Assembly (NCBI GenBank): GCA_029207755.1
Contig: JARCOQ010000001.1
Coordinates: 96,700,640-96,764,639, forward strand
From: Chamaea fasciata
Lineage: Eukaryota > Chordata > Aves > Passeriformes > Sylviidae
Reading direction: 5' to 3'
DNA: 64,000 nucleotides
In this document: positions 31,390 through 45,216 of the stretch, piece after piece
Numbering within the stretch: position 1 is the first letter of the stretch
Layout: every line of letters starts with the position of its first letter
The notes under the pieces: generated by a model
The model's database searches: none
The model's input: only the letters and a program-made list of their open reading frames with translations
What the model was told of the DNA's origin: nothing
Translations under genes and position numbers: made by a program

Positions 31390-32640
31390 TCACTGCTCCA
31401 CACACTGTTCCACAACGTCTGTTGAGAGGTCATTACAGGGATGCTGCTTGTGGTCTTACGCAGGATGCACTGCAGGGTGGATACATCTGGGTGGTACCCT
31501 ATGTGTCCCAGTGTCCATGGAAATGCAAGCATATCTTTGTTAGCTGGTAATGAGATCCCATGGGCCTTTTCACCTGTTGGTGATAAGGTCTCGCACCATT
31601 ACCTTGGGTTTGAGCGACTGGGCATTGTTGGATGATTGTAATGACAGAAAGTGATTCAAAATGACTGGATTTTGGGACTTTTCTAATACTGTCAAATCGT
31701 TTAGCATATAGATAGCTGTGGCTATTCTACTCTGTGGGGTCTCACCACATATTCCTCTTGTTTTTTTAAGTATACATTTTATAGTGCCATATGTATGGTC
31801 CATGATGGCCTGTCTTGTTGCTGAGCAGGGGATATTAGTGTGGTGTGACACACCCTAGAGCTGTAGGAATTGTCTTGTATTTTGTGAAATGTATGCATGG
31901 CTATTGTTTGCTTTGATGGTATGGGAGATTCTTAAAGCACAAAGGCTGATTGCCAATATGCGATGCTATCCTGGCCTTTTTCTCCTGTGTGTACTGAAGC
32001 CTATATTGCTGATGAAAAGGTATTAGTGGATACATGTACATATTTTAGATGTCTAAATTTAGGGATATGTATGACATCAGTTTGCCAGATTTGCAGAGCA
32101 TGTAGACTGTGAGGCTTTACCCCCATTTGCAGTGGTGCAGTGTGGCCTTGGCAGTTAGTACAGGTGTTAACTATATCATAAGCCTCTGTGTTTGACAGTT
32201 GGAATTGTTGCTGTAGGGTTCGAACACCTTGGGGAAAAAATTGTGTGGTGCCTTTGCTTGTGCAAGCATGTTTGGTTGTGGCGCTGTCTAAGCAGGGCTA
32301 GCTAGCCAATCTGCTTGAGCATTATCCTCTGCAATGAAACTTGGTAAATTTGTGTGACTTTTAATGTGTAAAATGTAATAAGGATAAGTTTTGGCTTGGA
32401 TGGTATGACACAGAGTTTTTAGTAACTTAAATAGTTGTGCATTGTTAATTTCTCCTGATAGTGATCGATCTAATCTCTGTGTGATATTAGTAACACAGGC
32501 AGAGTCAGTTACAACATTTAGAGGAAGTTGATAAGATGTGCGGGAAATGGCTGAAATTCTGAGACAATGTGGCTGTTGTGTTTCTGTCTTTCTGGTTTGG
32601 ATTTTTAAAGGTTCATTTTTTAATTTTAAATTTGGCCTGT
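31390..32640 (-). pseudogene. decayed alpha/beta-retrovirus-like RNase H-integrase
   Basis: On the minus strand, RNase H is seen first (about 32515-32280): V-V-T-D-S-A, H-I-K-S-H-T-N-L-P, N-A-Q-A-D-W-L-A. Then come the integrase zinc finger C-T-N-C (about 32165), the first catalytic Asp in W-Q-T-D-V (about 32080), and the core near 31860. There the second Asp position reads Asn (A-N-N-S-H-A-Y) and the Glu position reads Asp (Q-A-I-M-D-H). The SH3-like C-terminal domain (V-M-V-R-D, K-G-P-W, R-Y-A-C-I-S) lies near 31600-31500. Several stops and at least one frameshift are present. It sits upstream of a PPT and 3' LTR in the same orientation, so this is the 3' half of one provirus; no gag, RT or env was found. 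Confidence 0.8.
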
Positions 32641-33491
32641 GAAAAATCTAAATCTTTACACTTACTCCTTTGGGGTATGCCTTACCCTTTTGTGGATTTT
32701 GAGCTTAGTCACATTTTGGGTTATATTTAACACACAAAATGAATATGTTAGCCTAAGATAACCCATGGACTGTTAATAAATTAAACATCTTTCTTGTATG
32801 TGTGAATTTATAAATAACTATGGATCATAACAGTTGTTCTACACTGGACTAAAGTTATATTAAGCTTAGGATTCTGTTCCTGATAGTAGCCAATGCTTAG
32901 AGAGAGCATGTAGGGAACAGAGAACTCTCACAGTATTGATCATAGAAACAAATCCTAACCGTTTACTCAAGAAATTAGTTGTTTGTTACATTGCCTTTTT
33001 TATATGCCTTCTTCAGGTGGGATGCTGAAATATATTCATGTTTGACATGCAAGAAGTGCTGCACTGTCTGCACAAAGTGACAAAACTAAAATGGTGTATT
33101 CAGTGATCTGCTTTCAATGCAAACTTACACATACAATGAATAAAAAACAAATCCTTTATTTATCATTAATACTTTTTACATCTCTCTCAAAGTTGCCCTA
33201 GATAACTGCAAGTCTAAAGATAAGCATGTAGTTACTGAAGGTTTCTCCCAATCTGATGACCACAAACATGAACTTGTTCATAAGAAAACACATTTACCCT
33301 TTTGCTTTTCATCTCCTTGCTAGATGCAAAGAAGGATGATGTACATATTTTGTACATAAAACAAAAACAGGTGTTTGAGAATATATTTTTTCTTTCAAAA
33401 TTGCTATTGTCTAGTATTAATGCTAGTATTAATGAAACAATAATGTTGAAGTCTAATATTTAATTTTATTGGACTTGCACATCCTTGCTAA
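32641..33491. other. unique non-coding sequence
   Basis: AT-rich with no recognised feature. The 5' part of the decayed ERV does not continue recognisably into it. Confidence 0.5.
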
Positions 33492-33496
33492 AGATT

Positions 33497-34016
33497 TGTC
33501 CTGGGTTGAAGTATATTCTATCACCATCTTCATGAGCTGTTGAAACCAGGTGAGGCAGTGCTCACTGCCTCCTCCACTCTGGCTTATCTTCTGTTAATGG
33601 GCCCATCAGCACCTTTGCCACACGACTCACAGATAACCCCCTCCTGGACTATCTCCTGTTAATGGGCCCATCAGGCCTTATCACATGACTCACAATCCCA
33701 TTGTGAGATGCTCCGCCCAGAGGGAGGAACCAAGCATTCCAGCCTGAATATAAGCTGAGACTCTGAACACCGGAGGGGCGCTTACCCATTGGATTTCCAG
33801 AGGACCCGAGCTACCAGACTTTTCTACAGGATCACTGCTTCAGGAAGACCACCTCATCTGGACTGCTTCCATCACTCTGCTCAGGTTGTATTCTGACTCT
33901 GCCAGTGGTCTTTTGTATTATTGCATCTATTTTATTTTACTTTCTTTCCTTTTTTTCCTATTAAATTGTATCTCTGACTTGGAGCCTCTCATTTGCTTTG
34001 CTTTCAAACCACTACA
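33497..34016 (+). mobile_element. 520-bp solo LTR, target duplication AGATT
   Basis: It starts TGTCCTGGG, ends CACTACA, and is flanked by perfect AGATT repeats (33492-33496 and 34017-34021). A TATAAG box lies near 33749 and an ATTAAA poly(A) signal near 33960. U3 holds a ~62-bp duplication (TGTTAATGGGCCCATCAG near 33594 and 33655). The stretch AGGTTGTATTCTGACTCTG also occurs in the 9733 LTR, so the two families are distantly related. Confidence 0.85.
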
Positions 34017-34021
34017 AGATT

Positions 34022-37008
34022 ATACTGACATCTGATATTCAATATAATTTCATTAGGAAACAATTAACAGTAAGCAAGACATATGACATCAGCTACTTTG
34101 GGCCACTGATTACAACAGCATATCGGTAAACTATGATGAAATTACCCCATGTTTGAACAATAAATTGAAATAGTTTTCTATCTATCCTTCTCTTGCATTA
34201 TGGTTTTTTACATGGTATGAAAAAAACCTCCCTGAATTTATATTTGGGCTTATGTTCAACCTACATAAAAAATTGTTTCTTACTAAACAACAAAAACTTA
34301 GCTTCTAGATGCAGACATTGTTTTCTTCTTTCTTTGAAAATCACAAAATCAATACAGTGATCCTGTTAGAACATGAAATTATAAAAGGGATTGATGGGAA
34401 AGTGCACATAAGGACAAAAATGCAGAGCAGAACACCCAGGCTTCAAAGTTAATGCATAATTATGTGTTTAAAAACTGCCAACTGTGAAACCAAACATAGC
34501 CTTTCATGACTTATGTTGATCCATTTCTGCTTTCACATTAAGTCACACATAGCCCTTCATGACTTATGTTGATCCGTTTCGGCTTTCACATTAAGTCACA
34601 CAAGCCCAGTAGTTACAGTATTTCAGTTGTTTACATTCTGCTTCAAACTTCCAGTGATAATATTCTTTTAGCAGAATAAGTACAGCCAATTATTCCTGCT
34701 ATATTTCCCACCAAAAGAAAGGTATCTGGAGTTCTGATGATAAAATGGAGATGGAGAGCAGAATATATTACATATGTTCTTGCCTATTTTATTTCTTAAA
34801 GAGGTAGGAATATAATGAGGAAATCCACTGCTTTCTGGCAAAGCTTTTAAGACTGCAATACATCTTTCCACTTCACATACTTTTATTGTGAAGGATTTCT
34901 AGTATTTTGAAAAAATTTATTTGAACTTATTAAGAATTTCTTGCAACTTGGAGATTATTGTATGTTTTTCATATTTAACAAGTTGTTTGTTCGTGTCTGA
35001 AGGCCTTCTTCATTTAAAATGGACATTTTTTGATAAGAAGTTTTCCATATGAAATTTCTAATTTGTCAGTAAAAATGTTTTTCAAGCAAGGTTCATGTAT
35101 CTTAGTTCCTGGAATAAACAATGTTAGAACAGCAAATAATCAGGTGTGTTTGGAACACCTTATAAAGCCCAGATCACTTTTTCTAATCAGACCAAACCTT
35201 GAATTTTAGTTGAGGTTCCTAAGTACCAAATTACAGATTCAGTTTCACATAGGCCATATATACAATACAGAATTCTCTAACATGTCAATCACCATTACTT
35301 ATTGATTTATATAGTCCTGAGATCAAATCCCTGAAATGAATACAGTGATTTTCTTCCAAAGTGTGATTTTTCTTAAACTGATTTTTCTTTTGCTGGTTCA
35401 GTCCCATAACTAAACTAAATGACATTGTAAATATAACTTCCTTTATGCCCTGCCTTAACTGTAAAGTCACCTATGTGTTCTTTAACTATGAGCTGATCAA
35501 AGAAAGCATAAATATGCTTACTCATCACTGTTAAGCCTTCTTTAAGGTGTGTACTGTATTGTTTGAACTAGTTGAAAATGTCCTAACATGATCTAGGAAT
35601 GCCCAAACTCATGTTCTGGCAGACATGAACTGACTAGCATGCAGGAATCTTGTCCATACTACTGTGATTCGAAAGACTTGGAGAATGTCTTCTTATGACA
35701 CTATCATATTTTTCTGCTCCAATGTATGCTCAAATGTATGATCTATGGGAGTCCTCCAAAAATACCTGGGGCAGGTGGCATGTTTGCCACATTGCATGAC
35801 TATCCAAGTGATACAAGCAGCACTAGGCTTGCTTGCCTTTCAGGCTTTTCAGGTTGCATAACAATTAATCTCCCCATGTGTTCTCACTACACTACATACA
35901 TATAAGCATGTAAAAAATTACTGTTTGATGAACATATTTCTTATGAAATGTTCATCACAGATTTTTAAAATTTTTAAAAATAATTTTCTGCTCTGAAAGT
36001 CTCTTATTTTTGTTGCTGCTGTGTTAAATTAAAAAAATCCTTAACCACCATCTAGTTTATTTTGGTGTAGCTTTTCTACATTCTTTCACCTAAATAGTTA
36101 CTCAGACTTTCACTTGTGTTTTATATAATTTGTTCTTCTATCTGACATGCTAGCAAGAAAATCTTAATTCTAGAAATATATGGTGGGGGGAGGGGGGGAA
36201 TATAACCAGTGGTAGGCATAGCACATATTTCAGTAACACAAAGTAATACAAAACGCATGCAGACATTGGAAAATACTTTTTCTCATCATTTCTGCTGTAT
36301 TAATTTAGCAAGAACTTTTTTCTGCTCTTCTCAGGTAATTTCTACATGATCAAAATTAATTACTTCAAGGTCATCAGCTTCTCTTTACCTTCCTTATACT
36401 GTGTAACAGAAATATGATGCAGCCAGTTAAAACTTTGTCCTAAAGGCCCTATAAACGAGTCAATGCAAGTCATATTTTAACTGGTTCTGTTGTAGATTGT
36501 TTGGTTAGTAAGAGCACTTGCAATAGCATCTCTAAATTACACTGATCTTGCCATGACATATTGAAGAATGTGCTGTAATTTCAATATGGATATATTCAAT
36601 AATGTGAATCTGAAAGCAGAAAAGCCTACTTTTAGTTTGTACCACATTGGAGTTTGTTCCTCCAGATGTAAAGGAAGATGTGAAAGAACTGGCGTGCAGT
36701 CAGAGATCCATGCTACACACTAAGTACATGATTACCACCAACTGATATCTGGTTCCATTCAAACAAGCATCCACCATGATCTTATTGAACATTTGTGTTT
36801 CATGTAAATTTCAACAAAACAGAAGTATTAAAAGAAGAAACAATACCACTGTCCATAATGCAAATTAAAACAGAAAACAGACATAATGACAGAAAGTTTT
36901 AAGATAAATAGATTTGAATGGGGGAGGAACTCAATAAATAATTGCTCACTGGTTTCTGAGATGTCATTTTTCTTGCCTAAAACTTTCTGTCAAAGATTTA
37001 TTTCCAAG
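34022..37008. other. unique AT-rich non-coding sequence
   Basis: No gene. It contains the 53-bp tandem duplication listed separately and a G-rich run at 36182-36198. Confidence 0.5.
34494..34602 (+). repeat. two tandem copies of a ~53-bp unit
   Basis: The unit starting ACATAGCC and containing CATGACTTATGTTGATCC is repeated with a 53-bp period and only about three differences. Confidence 0.85.
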
Positions 37009-37636
37009 TGTGATGGTTGACCGGTTCCCAGGCACCCTCTCAATCATAAATGGGATTGGAGGAGAACACAAGAAAAGACTTGTGGGTCAAGGCATAAACA
37101 GGGATATCGTTTACCAACTACCACAATGAACAAACCAGTCGCAGTTTGGGGAAGAGTAATTTAATTTATTTCCTATTAAAATAGATCTAGATGGCAAGAA
37201 ACAAAGATAAAACCCAAACCACCTTCCTCCTAATCATCCCCCACCTTTTTATCAGCATCAACTTCCCTCTAATTACCGAGTTTTGTACTTCCCGTCTGCC
37301 TCTACCCCGAGTAGGACCGGGAGTTGCGCCCAGTCCGTAATCACACCTGGAACTTGTTCTTGCACCTTGTACCCCTCTCCCCTCAGGGCTGGCAGCGCCG
37401 TTTCACCCTATATCACCTCATGCATCCTTGCCTAGCAGATGGCTCTGTTTTTTCCCAGCTGCGCTTCCCCCAGCCAGGTTTGCGAGACTGTGAGACTGCA
37501 GGGCTGCGAAGGCTGTGCCTTACGCTGGGGCTGCTGGAGCCAGCCAGAATCAGTTGTGCCCGGCTCGGGGCAAACCGATATTCTCCTCAGAGAGCCTGCA
37601 GGAGCCTGACGAGATCCCTGCCAGTGCCTGGTACAA
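37009..37636 (-). mobile_element. LTR-like block, minus strand (ERVK-type look)
   Basis: On the plus strand it begins TGTGATGGTTGACC and ends GGTACAACA, with a long GC-rich right half in an AT-rich setting. A minus-strand AATAAATT poly(A)-type signal lies near 37155. The layout resembles class II avian LTRs. No exact flanking duplication was found. Confidence 0.5.
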
Positions 37637-40600
37637 CAAAAAATGGTAGATGAACTTATAATAATTAATAAAGACAGTTAAAAATACAACTGGCAAGTAT
37701 CTCATACCTTTGCATTTGTTTTCTATTTATGAAGCTCCCAAGAATGTTAACTGAAATTTAATCATAGTCAATCAATGGTAATGCATCTAGAGTTGAAGAT
37801 AAGAGGTAAGAAAAAATGGCTAAGTTAAACTGTGTATTTAATTTTTGGTGGGGCAGGCAAAGCATTTCACAACATTATTTTCCATGAGAAAATGTCCCTC
37901 TGACATATTTTTCACAGAAAATGTTACTGAATACTTTTGGTAGTATTTGATTTTTGTTTAGCATGAATTTGAAATGTTATCTGGTAGTAATGTTAGTTTT
38001 TTACACCCCTGAAATAATTGTTTCTGATTTATGTGGTCTTTTGACTTTTGGTTTTGACTTTACACTAAAAAAAAAAAAAAAAAAAAAAATTAGAAGAGAA
38101 ATTCTGAGTTTCACTTTCCTCTAAAATTTCAGTGTCAGTTTCTGGATAAATCAGAACATGCAACTTCAGGTTCACAAAGGGCCTAAGATGTCCTGACCTA
38201 ATTGTAATCAATTGTTACATCTTAGAGGTCAATCTTTTTTACTTCCTGCAATGTTATTAATAGAAGAAAATGCTTAATAACTTTAACAGATACCACGCTT
38301 TGTCTCTAAGCCTCATGATCTGTAAGACAAAGTCCTCTAACTCTCTGAAACCCACTAGTTTTTGAGTGAACTTCTGTATGATGTGTGCAAACCCAGAAGA
38401 TTGTCCCTGACCAAAGGCTGACACCCATGTGTTATCCAGAATTCCTCAGAGCCATAGCTTTGATATATGGATTGTTTGTATTCCCAACTAAGTATATTGT
38501 AGGTTAATCTTAGTTAGCTTATGGTGGTAGAATTATGAAAATGCCAATTTGCTCCTGTGTGTTTTATTCAGGTAAAAGATATTTCTTTTCCCACTGTGTT
38601 CAGTTAGATAATAGTATTAGGCACCTAATTAAATTTCTAGATAAATTAAAAGTAGAAATGTAATTTACAACTATTGATTGAAACATCTTACACAAGTACT
38701 GATAAATCACATAATTTCAGTGCTCATTTTTCATAGCACCATGTTATCTCCTGTGAAGAAAGTGTGTTTTAGTCTTCATATAATTCTAGAATATCATAAT
38801 ATTAAAAATCTGATGCAAAAATACATTTTGTCAAAGAAAAAATATATTTTGTCAATCTACAAAATTGCAGAGAAAAGCTTACAAATACACGTTTCAACAA
38901 AGATGGGTGTGGTTTCTCTACTAATAGTGAAATTTTAAAATAAATTTGTATTTTTATATATTTATATAAAATCTAATAATGAAATTTTAGAGAAAATAAT
39001 TTTGTCATCTTGAACTTTACATTTGTGAGCACTACTTATAATAGTGCTCAGAAATTACACTTTTGTCTAGAATTCTGTTCATAGATATAGGCATAGACTG
39101 TGACCATTTCTCTCCTTTGAGAACTACTGCAAAGCATATGGAAAACAGATGTGTAAATGTTACACATTATGATGTGTAAATCAGCAAATCAGTGCATTTC
39201 AGTGTAATATCATAAACCAAATACTAAAACTGTCAAGAAAAAAAAAAAAAAAACAAAAACCAAAACAACAAACCTACACTAAAGGCTCTTCCACGACAGG
39301 ATAGTTTTGTGTTATAAGAATGTGGGTTTATGTATTACGTTGGCCTGCAAGGAAATTCTGATAGTATCAGCCAGACTTGGAAATTCATCAGATTTTTTCA
39401 ACTAGCCATAAAAAAATTGATGTCACAAAGGAATCCAAATTTGGTGCTATTTGAGAGAAGTAGCTTTCAGAAGTCAGTGTACATCAGCTCTCAGCTGCTT
39501 CATTTTGGGCAGTTTATATTTTTGTGCATTGTTATGGCTTTTGATTTCTCACAGTAGTTTAGTTAATCAGCTTACTTATGTTGACTGTTTACCAGTTCCA
39601 CTGTATACCTGCAACACTGAGGGATAATAATACTTGTAAACCTAAGTCAGGTCTAGAAAATTTGACTGCTAGATACTCCTTGTAAGATAAATCTTTGCAA
39701 CATACTACAAGAAGAAATAAGAGCACAAGGCATGGCGTGAAGATGAGAAGGGAATGTGGACCAAAGAACTGTGAGGAATGCCAGAACTTAAAACAGCTAT
39801 TCCTTGCAGCACTGTGGTCTGCATATATTAAAGGCATGGCTACAATGACATTAAGTTAATTGTGCAACTCAATCTGCAGCTAATCCATGTAACTCATTTG
39901 CATTCATGGATTACTTTTACACATTTAGCAAATTAAAGATGACTGGATGGTTTTCTGACAGGGAGGCCCATGCCTATGGTAAGAACCCTTAGCTTCCAAA
40001 ACAGGCTAGCTATATGCAAACTATTCCCCAGGAATACTTCCTATCTGTGAAATGATTACTTAGATTTGTTAGAGAGAATATTAGTTTGCCATGAAATCAT
40101 ACAAGGAGTTGTTCTCCCAATAAATATAACCAAGAAAATATTAATTCATAATTAGCAGCCTGTCTGAATGATTTTTTGTAGAATTTTAGTAAGTTTAAGT
40201 GAGGTTTGAATTAATAGACTTCAGAAACTTATGTAATAAGAAATATGCATTTCACATTAGAGAGAGCCAAGGACCTTTGTCTTCAAATGGGCTAGGTTCC
40301 TAAATGTAATTTTTAAGTACAATTTGTCACCTGCTCAGCTCAGCTGCCATTAACAATGGAAATGCCTAATTTGCAACAAGTTGAATCATCTAGGCACCCT
40401 TGTTTCAGCTTTGATTAAGTTTAAAACCACCGAATTGGTTGTTGATGGTGCTAAATTGCTCTACATAAAAAGACATAAAAATCTGTGTTTTGTCATCCCG
40501 GTACTACACCTATTCTTTGAAAGTCTGAACCTTGAGACTCCCAGGGTAATACCCTAGCAGCTAGGTTTAGCATTCATTTTAATTAATTTTATAAATTAGG

Positions 40601-43600
40601 AAATATGTCATTATTTAATACAAAGTTTTATTTCTTCAGGAGCAAGAGAGTCTATAAAAGCCCCATAGTTTTCACATATTTGTGACCAATGAACATTAAA
40701 GAAGACAGAAGGAGGATTTTAGATCATATGTATCACATTTCATTTGGGTATGCAAAGCACTGTGACACTGGGTGTAAAATTGGAATGAAGGCAGAGCATC
40801 TCTTCAGTTTGTTTTCTTGAGCTAAGGTGGATGTAATTTTCATACATGTTTAAGATTGTGTATTCTGCAGGTATGAAAGTGGAGTTGTTGACAAGAGGTT
40901 GCTGGTTAGTTCAGATGACTTTGTACTGGACTTTGTGAATCCCATTCTCTGGCTCCCAGCTGATCTTACACATTTTGTACACCTGACTTGAGGTTTTATT
41001 TTCCAGTATAACAGATGAGTTACAAGTTAGGTGTCCCAATATTCAACTTAATTTCTAATTTTTTGATTTAATCTAAGATGACTAAAAATAATGTGTCCAA
41101 ACTATTGTGCAACTTTAATCATTAATATTTGCACATGACTTTCCTTGTATTTACATGCTGTTTTAATCACATTGAACCTTGTTCATAGACATATTTAGCA
41201 GTTTCTAATGCTGAAGAGCTATCATGCTGAACTAGACCAGAAATTAACATAACTATACTCTAACCTGCTCTGTGGACTTATTTAAAAATAACTCTTAATA
41301 CTGATTCTGCAGAAATACAACACTGTAATTTTGTTGGTACATGCATTTTATACATCTATAAAAAGAATCTTTATTAAATTGATTGCACACTTCTTTTAGG
41401 TACTAGAATATCTGTGTTTTTTAAAATAAAAAAATGTCAAGGAAAAAAAGGTAGACTTCTTGCAAGAAGAATATCCCCTTAGCACTTAGATAATGACCAC
41501 CCAAGCTTTGTGTGCTTACAGCAAAGTTAAATGGAAGTAGAAAATCATAGATACTGATGGTATAATTTTATTTATTGCATCCACTTTTTCGGAGAAGTGA
41601 AAATTTTCAGTCTCATAGCTTGGCCTTATAATCATTGCACACACAAAGACATGCAGATGTATTACAGATGCAGTAAACAGGATAAAAATAGTGGACTTAT
41701 GTGTGCTTGTTCTGAGTAAGTCATAGTGATAGCATATAAATTTAATACAAGGATTAATTTTAAATGGTTTGAATACCACTATGATAAAATGTATAGCAGA
41801 GTATGCTGAGCTTTTTTGGGAATGCATGTACTCATATTCTGTCTACACATGGACTTTGTTGCATGTGGGGACAAGGATTTTTTTTTCTTAGAAGGCTTTG
41901 GAAACAGACATCATTTAGCCTGACAGAAGTTTTATTAATCCTCTGGCATGTGGTTCAAAGTGCATGTTATATGCTCATTTTTAAACAGAAGTAACATAGA
42001 TATTTGTAGGAAGATGTAGAGCCTGAAGTGTTTATTCATTAATCAAAATGCATCTTTATCCGATCATTTTGCTCTTTTCCCCTACTTATGACAATGATCA
42101 ATGTCATATCTGCCTACTGTAGCGTATTATTTGATCATCAGTTTTCAAAGACTACAGCAGATACTATTTTTGTTTTGTCTGTAGGCTGCTTGGTGACTTT
42201 GAAAGACACTGCAATGTAGTAAATGTTTTTCTCAGATAACACCTGCTAGATCAAGCGGTGAATTCATATAGGGAGTAAAGATCTACAAATGTTTTCTTAA
42301 TGATTTTGTAGCTCCTGTCATAAATTGAGTAGCACAGAGAATAGAAAATTCTACTAGTTTTTCCTGGACATCGTAAAATACTTTGCTCATTCAGGCTCGT
42401 TTTAAGAATACTTGAATGATCCTCCATCACTGGTGCTCTTTAAGCTTTCTTGAGTGTGGATAAATGGTAGCTGATATTAGGTTGTTCTAAATATGTCATA
42501 AACAATAGAAATATTTTAAAATTTATATTCAAGTAGTGTCCTTCCAGATTTCTAAGCATCTTTGAAATTAATTGCAAGAAGGAATGCTAGTAAAAGCAAT
42601 AAAAATAGTTATCTATATTTCTTCTTACTGTTTTAACCATGTTTGAATCTAGTCCATCATCCCAGTATTACACACCTAATATAGCCTGAAAACTGTAATT
42701 TAATGTTATCTCCTAACATATTGTTAATCTAATTGCATCAGTGTGTCTTCAAAATGTAGAGACACTGGGACAGCACAAAGGTATAACAAAATTAAAACAA
42801 AATGGAGTAAATCAGCTGGTGGGTGTTGCAAAAATGTTTGAGATTTTCTTTTTAAGAGAAAACAGGAATACAGTAAGATGTTTTGTTAATTTTTCTGCCA
42901 TGTTTTTTGTCTTGTTCACACGAACCATTTGCCAATATGGGCTCTAAACTAAATCTTGTTATGAAGATCTATACCACAAAGCATGATCAGTCTGCATTTA
43001 CCATAGGTGCACTCTTACACAGCATAGATTAACACTGCAGAGTGTAGGTGCTTACACTAGATTTAAACACACTAAAAAAAACTAGCTTAGGTGGGCTGTT
43101 AACGGTTTTCCTTTGAGAAACACATCAATATCATGCATCCCACAAAGTCAGCTAAGCTGCTTTCTTAAGTTGTTTCAGATAGCCTTATACATACAACAAA
43201 GTTCTGTCTAGCCGTATCTCCTGGTTGTTGCTTGGAGTGCTATGATTGCTGAGTTTTCATTTATTCTGTTTTCACAATTGGGAAATCATACTAGTTATTA
43301 TTTGGGTTGTTTTTAAAAATTCTCTCATATTTTAATTTCTTCTTCATACATTGAAGCTTTGTCTACACATACTAATGTTCCAGTAATATTCAGTAGATTT
43401 TTTTTTAGGAGTGTTGGCTCAGATATAACCTGTGGAACAGATTTGATATACTATTTTTGGTCATGTGGTTAGAGTTGGCCTTGTCTGTAATCTGATCCAT
43501 GACTCACACCACTGAGAGTGTGCTGGCTTATAGCGGGTATGCTTGATCTCACTGTAGGACTGTACAGTCAATGTGAGACAGACTTTGGCAGGGAGGAGCA

Positions 43601-44412
43601 ATTATTTTTGAAATTAAAGCTTGTGCCCTTAGGCTTCTAGATGTCTGTTACTGCTCTCTGGTCTGGAGTACTCTGAGGTTATGTACTTTGTCACACATGC
43701 TTATTGCAAATAAAACAACCTAATGACATTGATTTAAGGCCATTTCGTACCTTATGCAGTTTTCCCAGCTGTTCTTTTGCTTCTGATGTTTTATCAGTTT
43801 GTTCTGAATATGGGGAAAACTGCTTGCATATGTTATAATAGCTAATGGTTTAAAATATACAGTATTTAAATGCTAACATACATATATTATTTAACTGGAG
43901 GACTGATGGGAAAAACATTTCAGGCGGTTTTCCATTAGGAAAGCATGTTTTCTCTATTTTCATGGTTTAGGAATTGTACTCCTCAATTCAGTGCCCCCAC
44001 TAAGACTCTTCAAACCATATTACTTCCATCTGTGAGCAAAAAGAGAAAAGCAACCCACAGTGCATTATCTTTCCCAGCTGCAAAAAGGGCATTTTTGATA
44101 TCTCATGGGTATGTTCCAGCCTGTGATAACAGCATGTATAGTGATGAAAGGGGCTCACCTGGCATACACACTACTGTCTTACAATGAAAAAAAAATGCAA
44201 TGCTGAGAGAAAAATGCATGGGTTTAAATTGCTGGGGTCTTCTTTTGGCTTGGTCTTGTTTTTCTGGGATATTTTTAATTAAAAAAACAGACGTGATGGT
44301 TTGATAAAAATATTTGCTTCCATTGTTAATTCCTGTGCTGTCAGAGTTTTGAGGAAGGCAAGAAAGCTATCTTGTTGCTGAAATGAATCAATTGCGTGCC
44401 TGCTGACCTGAT

Positions 44413-44442
44413 GGGGGGGGGGGGGTGGGGGTGGGGGGGTGG
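44413..44442 (+). repeat. G-run cluster, possible G-quadruplex
   Basis: A run of 13 G, then runs of 5, 7 and 3 G separated by single T, all within 30 bases. This composition can fold as a four-stranded structure. Confidence 0.7.
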
Positions 44443-44964
44443 GACAGAAGGGAAGAATGGTCTGGGAAATAACACCTATGAAAATTTATAAGGCCTGAGC
44501 TATTTTTCTAATAAAATTAATGGTGTCTTTTAACAGCTTTGTTTAGTACTAGTGTAGGTGAAACTATAAATTTGAAAAAAAACCCCATAATTTAAAACAA
44601 AAAAATTAAACCAAGGCTTATTAATGCAAATTAAAGCTTTAAGAGGAAACAATACTAGGTGTCACAGAAATTGCAGTTATAATAATTTTGAAGTTTATAG
44701 ATTATTAGGTTCTGCCATCCCAATGTAAATGGATATCTGTCTTATTTAGATGATTTTTGATGAACTAAGTGATTGTTGTAGGTTACATCTAACTAAACTG
44801 TTCAATTCTAAATCCCACCAAGGCTATTAACTACATGATTTGTCTCACCTCAAAGTTAGGTATCTTGGACAAGTTTGTTATCTAGATTTTTTTCAGGATA
44901 TAGTGAAAAAGTTTACTCTAGACAGCATTTTATCTGCAGGTTTTAATTAATTCTTTCAGAAGGT

Positions 44965-45216
44965 ATCTTCCTCTCTCCCTCCCTGTCTTTCTCTCATCCC
45001 CACCTCTCTCTCACTCTAATACTCTCTCCTTTCCTCTTCTTTCTCATCTTCTACTTCCTCCTCCATCTTTCCTTCATCTCTTTCTCTTCTTTTCCTTCTC
45101 CTAGTCCCCTTCTTTCTCTCCTTATTCTTCTCCTCCCCTCTTCCTTTCAATCTCTCCCAGCCTACTTGCTCTCTGCAACCTCTCCCCATACTGTCTCGGC
45201 TCCTCCCTCTCTCAAA
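44965..45216 (+). repeat. CT-rich polypyrimidine tract
   Basis: About 250 bp that is overwhelmingly C and T (CTCTCC, TTCTTTC, CCTTCTC units), with few purines on this strand. A simple-sequence tract able to form unusual structure. Confidence 0.8.
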
